Shown here in pieces: positions 18,810 through 25,471 of a DNA stretch of 56,043 bases. Numbering within the stretch: the first letter of the stretch is position 1; each line of letters starts with the position of its first letter. The DNA is taken from positions 1 through 56,043 of the forward strand of contig JAOAIM010000005.1 in NCBI GenBank assembly GCA_026414705.1, read 5' to 3'. A program made the translations under genes and the position numbers. Source of the DNA: Verrucomicrobiia bacterium (GTDB taxonomy: Bacteria; Verrucomicrobiota; Verrucomicrobiia; Limisphaerales; JAOAIM01). Below the pieces are notes generated by a model. It was not told where the DNA came from. It worked only from the letters and a program-made list of their open reading frames with translations, and made no database searches.

Positions 18810-19229
18810 TCAATCGCCCGGGGCGACGGTAACCTTGGTGGTTTGGGGATGCGCTTCGGCGCGCGGCACGTCAATGCGCAGGAACCCGTTGAGATAAGCG
18901 GCCCTGGCGCGGCTCAGGTCGTAGCCGGGTGGCAGTTCCAGTTCGCTCTCGAACGGCCCGTAATTGATTTCCATGACCAGAAAATGACACTTGGGCGCGC
19001 GACAGCCATCAGGTCGGTTGCCGCTGATTTTGATGCGGTTGCCCTCGACGGTGATTTCGAGGTTTTCGCTGCGCATGCCCGCCAGCTCCACCTTGATCAC
19101 CAGACCGCTGTCGGTCGCGTAAACGTCGGTGTTGGGCACCCAGTGTCCGTTCGATGAACCCTCCCGGCCGCTGACCGCTGATGCCCGGTTCACGAACAGT
19201 GCCGAAGAACTGATTCTGGTCACAGCCAT
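18810..19229 (-). CDS. Hsp20/alpha-crystallin small heat shock protein
   Basis: 139 residues. The alpha-crystallin domain runs from about residue 30 (WVPNTDVYATDSGLVIKVEL) through ENLEITVEGNRIKISGNR to the C-terminal strand NGFLRIDVPRA. ATP-independent holdase that keeps unfolding proteins soluble. An insertion with two Cys (CRAPKC) lies in the middle loop, which is unusual for the family. First gene of a likely Hsp20-Lon-LolA-like operon; shared induction under protein-folding stress is inference. Confidence 0.93.
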   Translation of the reverse strand: MAVTRISSSALFVNRASAVSGREGSSNGHWVPNTDVYATDSGLVIKVELAGMRSENLEITVEGNRIKISGNRPDGCRAPKCHFLVMEINYGPFESELELPPGYDLSRARAAYLNGFLRIDVPRAEAHPQTTKVTVAPGD

Positions 19230-19240
19230 GTTGAGTCAAC

Positions 19241-19267
19241 GTTATCCCACCGCGACGGCATTTGCAA
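19241..19267 (-). promoter_or_regulatory. Candidate promoter of the hsp20-lon operon
   Basis: Read on the minus strand, TTGCAA (19267-19262) is followed after 15 nt by GATAAC (19246-19241), resembling a -35/-10 pair of the vegetative type with short spacing, ending 11 nt before the hsp20 ATG. No CIRCE-type inverted repeat is visible. Weak assignment. Confidence 0.25.
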
Positions 19268-19615
19268 GTTCGACGCTCGCTGTTGATGCCAAAAACTTCA
19301 ACCACCGGACCCGCTCAGACCCGGGCTCGTCAGGCGCCGGTTGAAATTTGGCGGGTTTGAGCGTGAGGGACGGCGAAGGCGTTGATCTTTCCCCTCAAGT
19401 CTTCTCGACAGTCGCGTTGTGCTGCACCGCGCGTCGTTTTCCCTGCACCAACCGCACCGGGGTTGATGAGCAAAATCGGGCGGCGCTGAAACGCATCCGC
19501 GCTCTGTGCGATGGGCGCGCCGCGTCGCGGCTCTTCGAGGCACACGGTGAGCGTGACGGCGATTTGGAGTGCGGCGGCTAGTTGCAGCGATCGGTTTGCC
19601 GACTGAACGACGGCG

Positions 19616-19927
19616 AACCCGCAGGCTGGAAGCCTGCGCCACACTCCACGCTCCGACGCTCCATTCGATGTTCGATGTTCAATGTTCGTTGTTCGATGTT
19701 TCGCGGGGCGCGCGCACGCGCTCCCTCTCCCAGCGGGAGAGGGCCGGGGTGAGGGAGAACGCGTCGTGGACAAAAGGGTATTCAAATGTTTGCGGGGTCT
19801 CACCCTCACCCTGGCCCTCTCCCTCGAGGGAGAGGGAATTGCCCACGCTGCGCGAGGGCAACGCGACCGCCGGTGACGCACGCAGAGCCCTGTTCAAAGT
19901 TCAAAGTTCAAGGTTCAAAGTTCAAAG
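19616..19927. repeat. Composite intergenic repeat, copy 1
   Basis: The gene-free stretch 19230-20235 is about 1 kb and largely repeats. In order: hairpin CGCAGGCT/AGCCTGCG (19620-19638); GCTCC-type units (19646-19662); five heptads of TTCGATG type (19664-19698); an inverted pair of CCCTCTCCC-GGGAGAGGG palindromic arms (19721-19758 and 19800-19837); five heptads of TTCAAAG type (19893-19927). Open frames here translate to repetitive sequence and are not genes. The part 19270-19615 holds nothing I recognise. Confidence 0.85.
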
Positions 19928-19980
19928 TTTGGTGAGTCGGTGTCGCCGCTTTCGATTCGCCAACTGGAACTCGTCGAGCC

Positions 19981-20106
19981 CGCGGGCGTGGAAGCCCGCG
20001 CTCCACCCTCCATTCGATGTTCGATGTTCAGTGCTCGTTGTTCGATGTTCGCCACTCTGCGGAGCGTTTCACCCTCACCCTGGCCCTCTCCCTCGAGGGA
20101 GAGGGA
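19981..20106. repeat. Composite intergenic repeat, copy 2 (partial)
   Basis: Hairpin CGCGGGC/GCCCGCG (19981-20000), five heptads of TTCGATG type with two variant units (20013-20047), then only one palindromic arm with CCCTCTCCCTCGAGGGAGAG (20083-20104) and its CACCCTCACCCTGG flank. Same order of modules as copies 1 and 3, with the other palindrome arm missing. Confidence 0.8.
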
Positions 20107-20235
20107 GTTCGCCAAGCCGCCTGCCGCAAGTGCGAGAGCGTTTTGGAGTGCGGAGGCTTGTCGGCGCTGTCGCCCTGTCCGCGCTACCGGCTGTGGAGGT
20201 TGTGTCCGTGCGCTGCGCCGGTATAGTCGGACGCA

Positions 20236-20511
20236 ATGAAACGCATGACGCGACGGCAGGTGCTCGACCTCTATTTTCTGGACGCACGTCATAAGCTCAT
20301 CGAGATCGCGGCGTTCCTCGACCGGGTCGGGCGCGCGAGCGGCCGGGAAGATTTTCGGGCGCGAGCTTTTCGGCGGGCATTGCGCGAGTTGAACGGGCGG
20401 GGCAACGACCGCGCCCGGCGCGTGCTGCTGGCCTTCAGCGACCTTACGACGGAGCCGATTCCGAAGGCGACGGCCACGGGCGCATGCGGGGCGGCGGGGG
20501 GAGGGGGTTGA
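20236..20511 (+). CDS. Small conserved protein upstream of TatD-like hydrolase
   Basis: 91 residues. The first 75 look like a compact helical protein (TRRQVLDLYFLDARHKLIEI, then AAFLDRVGRA, RALRELN and RRVLLAFSDLTTEPIPKAT); the last 15 are Gly/Ala-rich and may be translated spacer. I recall similar short proteins beside TatD-like genes in Verrucomicrobia and Planctomycetes, but cannot name a family. ATG 20236 follows a 1-kb repeat region. No signal peptide or membrane span. The next gene starts 119 bp downstream on the same strand. Confidence 0.65.
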   Translation: MKRMTRRQVLDLYFLDARHKLIEIAAFLDRVGRASGREDFRARAFRRALRELNGRGNDRARRVLLAFSDLTTEPIPKATATGACGAAGGGG

Positions 20512-20580
20512 TGGTTGATCGTTGAGGGTGATGGTGTGCGGGCGTGCATGGCCGCGACCGGAAGACGCGCCACGACCAGG

Positions 20581-20616
20581 AGCGAGATGAAGAGCGAGAT
20601 TAAGAGCAAGACTTAA
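20581..20616. repeat. Three 12-bp tandem units in the leader of the TatD-like gene
   Basis: AGCGAGATGAAG, AGCGAGATTAAG and AGCAAGACTTAA follow each other directly, ending 14 nt before the ATG at 20631. The AG-rich units could affect ribosome access (each contains GAG or AAG), or be an intergenic repeat that happens to lie here. Confidence 0.6.
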
Positions 20617-20630
20617 AGGTCGCTGATTGC

Positions 20631-21440
20631 ATGGAATATATCGAACCTCACGCTCACATGGTCAGCCGCGTGACCGACGATTACGAGCGGCTGGCGCTGG
20701 CCGGATGCGTCGCAGTGTGCGAGCCGGCCTTCTGGGCCGGCTTTGATCGCGGCGGGCCGGAGGGATTTCACGATTACTTCCGACAACTCACCGAACACGA
20801 GCCGAAACGCGCGGCGCGGTTTGGCCTGCGCCATTTCTGCTGGCTCTGCCTCAATCCCAAGGAGGCCGAGGACCTGACGCTTGCCGCGGAGGTGCTGGCG
20901 TTGATCCCGCAGTTTCTGGAGCGCCCCAACGTGCTGGGCATCGGCGAAATCGGCCTCAACAAAAATTCCCGCAACGAACTGCGTGTGCTCGAAATGCACG
21001 TGGACCTGGCCGCCCGGCACAACCAGCTCATCCTCGTGCACACGCCGCACCTGGAGGACAAGCTCAAGGGCACGCGCCTGATCCTGGACGTGCTCAAGAA
21101 TGACCGGCGCATCCGTCCGGAGCGCGTCATCATTGATCACGTCGAGGAACACACCGTGAAGCTGGTGCTCGACCGCGGCCATTGGGCGGGCATGACCCTT
21201 TACCCGGAAACGAAATGCTCGCCCGCCCGCGCGATTGACATCCTGGAAACCTTCGGCACCGAACGGCTCTGGCTCAACAGCGCGTGCGATTGGGGCGTGA
21301 GTGATCCGCTGGCCGTGCCCAAAGCGGCCCTGGAAATGCGCCGTCGCGGCCATCGGCTCGCCGACATCGAACGAGTGCTCTACCACAACCCACGCCGGTT
21401 TTTGAGCCAGTGCCCGAAGTTCCGGTTGAGCGCGCCCTGA
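20631..21440 (+). CDS. TatD-family metal-dependent hydrolase (EboB-like)
   Basis: 269 residues, amidohydrolase TIM-barrel fold. Predicted metal ligands: His7 and His9 (EPHAHM), Glu106 (GIGEIGLN), His137 (ILVHTPH), His170 (IIDHVEEHT), Asp220 ([10 protein letters not shown]). The phrases [14 protein letters not shown] and [11 protein letters not shown] are more like the TatD-like protein of ebo clusters (EboB) than like DNase TatD; this is recall, not a search. None of the other Ebo partners (UbiA-like, dehydroquinate-synthase-like) is in the window. The lipoprotein deacetylase follows after 32 bp. Confidence 0.85.
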   Translation: MEYIEPHAHMVSRVTDDYERLALAGCVAVCEPAFWAGFDRGGPEGFHDYFRQLTEHEPKRAARFGLRHFCWLCLNPKEAEDLTLAAEVLALIPQFLERPNVLGIGEIGLNKNSRNELRVLEMHVDLAARHNQLILVHTPHLEDKLKGTRLILDVLKNDRRIRPERVIIDHVEEHTVKLVLDRGHWAGMTLYPETKCSPARAIDILETFGTERLWLNSACDWGVSDPLAVPKAALEMRRRGHRLADIERVLYHNPRRFLSQCPKFRLSAP

Positions 21441-21472
21441 GCCGCTGGGGCGAGTCGGCCCGCGGGGTACTT

Positions 21473-22378
21473 GTGAAGGCACGAATCGGACAGATCGGAC
21501 TGATCCTCGCGCTGGCGCCGGGCATGGCCGGTTGCGCGCATCGGCTCCAGCCGCCGCCCGTCGCGCCGCCCGCCGACCCGCGCGCGCTTCAACGCGCGCC
21601 GTTCACCGACCCGGTGACCGGGTTGACCTGGCAACAGGGCGCGATTCGGCGCGGACCGCCCCACCGCCGCGACATCGCGCTGCTGTTCACCGCCCACACC
21701 TTTGCCGAGGGCGGCGAGACGATCCTCGACGAACTGGCCCGGCGCGGCGCGAAGGCGTCGTTTTTTCTGACCGGCGAATTTCTCGACACGCCCGAGTTTG
21801 CCCCGCTGGTGCGGCGAATGGTTCGCGACGGCCACTACGTGGGCCCGCACTCCGACCGGCATCTGCTCTACTGCAGTTGGGAGCGCGAACCGCAACTGCT
21901 GGTCACGCGCGCGCAGTTCCGCGCGGACCTGGCGGCGAACCTGCGCAAACTCGAACGGTTCGGCCTGCGGCGCGCGGTGATCCGGTATTTCGTGCCGCCC
22001 TACGAGCATTACACGGCGGACATCGCCACCTGGACGCGCGAGGCGGGCCTGACGCTCATCAGTTTCACGCCGGGCACGCGTTCCACGGCGGATTACACCG
22101 GGGAGGCGGACAAGAACTTTGTGCCGACCGACACGATCTTCGAGAGCATCCTGCAACGCGAGCGCGCCGACCCGCACGGTTTGAACGGTTTTTTGTTGTT
22201 GCTGCATCTGGGCAGCGGGCCCGGACGCGCCGACAAATTTCACCGGCGGTTTGGAGAGTTGCTCGACGTGCTGGGGGCGCGGGGATACCGGTTTGTGCGC
22301 GTGGAGGAACTGCTCGGTGCGTCGTTGTCCGGCACCGCGACGGCGCGCGGCTCCGGCCGTCCGCGTTCCAGCCCGTGA
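21473..22378 (+). CDS. Lipoprotein polysaccharide deacetylase (NodB-homology domain)
   Basis: From GTG 21473 the protein is 301 residues with a lipoprotein signal and lipobox GMAGC (Cys21); an upstream GTG at 21410 would overlap the TatD-like gene by 31 nt. NodB-type core: FTAHTFAEGGETILDEL (about 72-88), KASFFLTGEFL, His126 and His130 in GPHSDRH, FVPPYEHY, and a C-terminal LLLHLGSGP. The usual first-motif Asp pair (TFDD) is replaced by Thr-Ala-His, as in a deacetylase subgroup sometimes fused to glycosidases. Probably acts on a glycan in the periplasm or at the outer membrane; the substrate is unknown. Confidence 0.85.
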   Translation: MKARIGQIGLILALAPGMAGCAHRLQPPPVAPPADPRALQRAPFTDPVTGLTWQQGAIRRGPPHRRDIALLFTAHTFAEGGETILDELARRGAKASFFLTGEFLDTPEFAPLVRRMVRDGHYVGPHSDRHLLYCSWEREPQLLVTRAQFRADLAANLRKLERFGLRRAVIRYFVPPYEHYTADIATWTREAGLTLISFTPGTRSTADYTGEADKNFVPTDTIFESILQRERADPHGLNGFLLLLHLGSGPGRADKFHRRFGELLDVLGARGYRFVRVEELLGASLSGTATARGSGRPRSSP

Positions 22379-22427
22379 GCGGGACGCGGGCCAAAGCGTC
22401 GTTGCGTTCGACGCGCCGACCTGAACA

Positions 22428-23759
22428 ATGCCCGCAGCAATGAGCGCGCGCGTTTCGCGTTTGCGGCAACTGGACTACTCGGTGGTGCAACAGTGCATGC
22501 ACTGCGGCCTGTGCCTGCCGAGCTGCCCGACCTACGACGCCACCCGGATCGAGCGTCACAGCCCGCGCGGGCGCATCGCCCTGATGCGCGCCATCGCCGA
22601 CGGCGAACTGGATGTCACGCGCACGTTCGGTGAAGAGATGTATTTCTGCCTGGGTTGCCTGGCGTGCATGAGCGCCTGCCCCGCCGGGGTCAACTACGCC
22701 GAACTGTTCGAGCACGCCCGCGCCGCCGTCGAGGAGGAGCGCGCGCTCGACCGCCCGCTGCGCCGCTTCATCCGCGCGCTGACGATTAAATGGTTGTTCA
22801 TGGACGTGAGCCGGCTGCTGGTGGCCGGGCGCGCGCTGCGGCTCTATCAGGAACTGGGCCTGCAAACGCTGCTCCGGCGCAGCGGCCTGCTGCGGCTTCT
22901 GCCGCGAAGGCTTCGCGAACTGGAAGCGATGACGCCCGAAATTCCGCCCGCGTTCTCCGCCGACCTGGTCGCGCCGGTGACGCCGCCCAAGGGGGCGCGC
23001 CGGTTTCGCGTGGCCGTGCTCACCGGCTGCGCGCAGGACCTGCTCTTCAGCGAGATCAACCGCGACACCGTGGAGGTGCTCGCCGAGAACGGCTGCGAGG
23101 TCGTCACGCCCCCGGCGCAGCACTGCTGCGGTTCGCTGCACGCGCACAACGGCGAGTTGGGTCTGGCCGCCGAGCTGGCCCGGCGCAACCTGGAGCAGTT
23201 CCCGCCGGAGGACTTCGACGCCATCATCAGCAACGCCGGGGGCTGCGGGTCGCATCTGAAACATTACGGTCGGCTGCTGGCCGGCGATGCACGCTACCGC
23301 GAGCGCGCGCGCTTGTGGGATCGCAAGGTGCGCGATGTTCACGAGTGGCTGGTGGAAATTGGCGCGCGCCCGCCGCGTCCGCCCGCCGACGCCTCACGCA
23401 CAAGCGCGTGCCGGGTGACCTACCACGAATCCTGCCATCTCTCGCACGGGCAGCGCGTCGTGAGCCAGCCCCGGCAAATTCTGAGCCTGATTCCGAACCT
23501 GAAGCTGGTGGATTTGCCGGAGGCGAGCTGGTGCTGCGGCAGCGCGGGCATTTACAACCTCACGCAGCCGGAGATGGCGCGGCGGCTTCTGGAGCGCAAG
23601 CTGGCGCACATTCGCTCGACCGGCGCGCAGATCGTGGCCAACGGCAACGCCGGCTGCCTGTTGCAACTGAGGCTCGGAGTGCGGCAGGCGGGCTTGCCCC
23701 TGCGCGTGGCGCATCCGGTGAGTTTGCTGGCCGAGGCGTATCGGGCGGAGAAAACTTGA
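22428..23759 (+). CDS. glcF: Glycolate oxidase iron-sulfur subunit (GlcF-like)
   Basis: 443 residues. Two 4Fe-4S ferredoxin motifs: Cys23/26/29/33 (CMHCGLCLPSC) and Cys74/77/80/84 (CLGCLACMSAC), then two CCG cysteine-rich domains (PAQHCCGSLH and ASWCCGSAG) as in GlcF and other heterodisulfide-reductase-like subunits. In GlcDEF it passes electrons from glycolate or lactate oxidation to the membrane quinone pool. No glcD or glcE is in the window, so the partner is elsewhere or differs. A second ATG at 22440 is equally plausible as start. The KDPG-type aldolase follows after 32 bp. Confidence 0.9.
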   Translation: MPAAMSARVSRLRQLDYSVVQQCMHCGLCLPSCPTYDATRIERHSPRGRIALMRAIADGELDVTRTFGEEMYFCLGCLACMSACPAGVNYAELFEHARAAVEEERALDRPLRRFIRALTIKWLFMDVSRLLVAGRALRLYQELGLQTLLRRSGLLRLLPRRLRELEAMTPEIPPAFSADLVAPVTPPKGARRFRVAVLTGCAQDLLFSEINRDTVEVLAENGCEVVTPPAQHCCGSLHAHNGELGLAAELARRNLEQFPPEDFDAIISNAGGCGSHLKHYGRLLAGDARYRERARLWDRKVRDVHEWLVEIGARPPRPPADASRTSACRVTYHESCHLSHGQRVVSQPRQILSLIPNLKLVDLPEASWCCGSAGIYNLTQPEMARRLLERKLAHIRSTGAQIVANGNAGCLLQLRLGVRQAGLPLRVAHPVSLLAEAYRAEKT

Positions 23760-23791
23760 ACTTGCCGGTCGCCGTCGCCAGCCTCGCGCCG

Positions 23792-24451
23792 ATGCGTGCG
23801 TTTCAAGAGATGATCGAAATGCTGACGCGGCCCGGGGTGATTGCCGTGCTGCGGCTGGGTTCGCGCGAGCAGGTGTTGCCGGTTACGGAAGCGCTGCTGG
23901 AGGGTGGCGTGCGCGCGATCGAGGTGACGCTGACCACTCCGGACGCGATTGCGGCCATCGAGGACCTGAACAACCGGCTTGGGGAGCGGGCGCTCATCGG
24001 TGCGGGCACGGTCCTCACCCCCACGCAATGCCGCACGGCGCTGGCCTGTGGCGCGCAGTTCATCGTCAGCCCCATTTGCCGGCCTGAATTTTCGCTCATC
24101 ACCCACGCCGCCAACGCCATCATGATCATGGGCGCCTACACGCCCACCGAGGCCCAGATCGCTTACGAATCCGAGGCCGATTACGTGAAGCTCTTCCCCG
24201 CCGAAAAGCTCGGCGTGGATTACATCCGGGCGTTGCGCGGGCCACTGCCGCACTTGAAATTCATCCCAACCGGCGGCGTGGACCTGGACAACATTGCGAG
24301 CTTCTTCGAAGCGGGTTGCCCGGCGGTGGGGATTGGCTCGGCGCTGGTGCCCCGCAAGCTGGTCGAAGCGGGCGACTGGGCCGCGCTCACCCAACGCGCC
24401 GCTGAATTCGTCCGCGCCGCGCAAAACTCCCGTCGCCCCGCCGGGGATTGA
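23792..24451 (+). CDS. eda: KDPG/KHG-type 2-keto-3-deoxy-acid phosphate aldolase
   Basis: 219 residues, class I aldolase TIM barrel. Schiff-base Lys133 in DYVKLFPAE and Glu44 in IEVTLTTP match E. coli Eda numbering (Lys133, Glu45). Expected reaction: cleavage of 2-keto-3-deoxy-6-phosphogluconate to pyruvate and glyceraldehyde-3-phosphate; some homologues act on 4-hydroxy-2-oxoglutarate. The Arg that follows EVTL in canonical Eda (EVTLR) is Thr here, so substrate preference may differ. No edd gene in the window. ATG 23792 was chosen; upstream in-frame TTG codons overlap or abut glcF. Part of the plus-strand run 20236-25417. Confidence 0.87.
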   Translation: MRAFQEMIEMLTRPGVIAVLRLGSREQVLPVTEALLEGGVRAIEVTLTTPDAIAAIEDLNNRLGERALIGAGTVLTPTQCRTALACGAQFIVSPICRPEFSLITHAANAIMIMGAYTPTEAQIAYESEADYVKLFPAEKLGVDYIRALRGPLPHLKFIPTGGVDLDNIASFFEAGCPAVGIGSALVPRKLVEAGDWAALTQRAAEFVRAAQNSRRPAGD

Positions 24452-24583
24452 TCCGCGCGCGACCGGCCCGCCGGCGCGAAAAGATTTGAATTTGCCCCGG
24501 CCCGCGCGGCGTCAGTCCGATTGGCCGGATGTGCCATCACGGGCGCGCTGCGACGCGCCGACCGGCGCGACGGCGATTGGAAA

Positions 24584-25417
24584 ATGAAACCTCGGCCGAT
24601 TTGTTGGGTTTTGTTCCTGAGCGGGCTGCTCGCCCGAGCCGTTGCGTCCGAACCGCGCCAGGAGTTTTTGCCCCCGCCCCCGCCCGGCACGCGCTGGCAA
24701 CTGGTCTGGCACGATGAGTTTGACGGTGACGAACTCGATGAGACCAGGTGGAATCGCCTCGGCGACTGGAAGCGGCGCGATGGTTACTGGATGCGGGACG
24801 ACGCCTTTCTGAGCGGGCGGGGCAGTTTGATTCTGCGCACCACTCGACGCGAGGACCGCTACACCTGCGGCGCGGTCAACACGCGGGGCAAATTCGAGCG
24901 CGCCTTCGGCTATTTTGAGGCGCGCTGCAAAATGCCGCGTTCGCCCGGCCACTGGTCGGCCTTCTGGCTGATGTGTTCCGGGGTCAACACCGTTGGCAAC
25001 GACGGCCGCGACGGCACCGAGATTGACATCATCGAAATGCCCTGGCGGGACGGGCGACTGACGGTGAACCTGCATTGGGACGGCTACGGCGAACATCGCA
25101 AATCGGCCGGACACCGGTTTCGTTTGCCGGAGGTGACCGAGGGCTTTCACACCTACGGGTTGCTGTGGCTGCCGGATGAATACGTGTTCTACGTGGACGG
25201 TCGCGAGGTCTGGCGCACGCGCGCGGGCGGCGTTTCCCAAGTGCCCCAATACATCAAGCTCACCAATGAAATCGGCACCTGGGCGGGCGACATCCGGGAA
25301 GCGACGCTGCCGGACGATTTTGAAGTGGACTACGTGCGGGTGTTCGCGTTCGTGCCGACCGCCCCGCCGGAAACGTCTCCCACCAATGCACCGGGCCGCG
25401 ACGCCCCGCCGAAGTGA
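24584..25417 (+). CDS. Secreted glycoside hydrolase family 16 (beta-glucanase-like)
   Basis: 277 residues. Signal peptide PICWVLFLSGLLARAVAS (about 5-22). GH16 catalytic motif ExDxxE as Glu146-Ile-Asp148-Ile-Ile-Glu151 (GTEIDIIEMP), nucleophile Glu146 and acid/base Glu151. Substrate-cleft aromatics around WHDEFDG, GHWSAFWLM, NLHWDGYG and FHTYGLLWLPDEYVFYVDG. Retaining endo-hydrolase of beta-1,3 or mixed-linkage glucans, or of galactans; which one cannot be read here. Start chosen at ATG 24584 directly before the signal peptide; the frame is open to 24521. Ends 54 bp before the convergent oxidoreductase gene. Confidence 0.93.
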   Translation: MKPRPICWVLFLSGLLARAVASEPRQEFLPPPPPGTRWQLVWHDEFDGDELDETRWNRLGDWKRRDGYWMRDDAFLSGRGSLILRTTRREDRYTCGAVNTRGKFERAFGYFEARCKMPRSPGHWSAFWLMCSGVNTVGNDGRDGTEIDIIEMPWRDGRLTVNLHWDGYGEHRKSAGHRFRLPEVTEGFHTYGLLWLPDEYVFYVDGREVWRTRAGGVSQVPQYIKLTNEIGTWAGDIREATLPDDFEVDYVRVFAFVPTAPPETSPTNAPGRDAPPK

Positions 25418-25419
25418 AA

Positions 25420-25432
25420 CCCGGCCTCCGGG
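25420..25432. terminator. Short hairpin between convergent GH16 and oxidoreductase genes
   Basis: CCCGG/CCGGG stem with a 3-nt loop just after the GH16 stop. Five base pairs and no T run; weak evidence for termination. Confidence 0.25.
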
Positions 25433-25471
25433 CGGGGCGCGTGGTGCGGGTTCAAAACCGACCGCTCCGAA

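Noticed and set aside
19664-19927. Heptad arrays as a possible CRISPR array
   Set aside because: Units are 7 bp without spacers; no cas genes in the window.
19569-20294. 241-residue frame over the repeat region, with repeated FDVQCSLFDV-like sequence
   Set aside because: Direct translation of heptad and palindromic repeats; not a protein gene.
21410-21472. Longer deacetylase start (GTG 21410)
   Set aside because: It would overlap the TatD-like gene by 31 nt and place a charged segment before the lipoprotein signal; GTG 21473 gives a standard lipoprotein N-terminus.
22790-23791. Long frame upstream of the aldolase (22790-24451)
   Set aside because: The first two-thirds run in another frame across glcF and have no conserved content; only the portion from 23792 is the aldolase.
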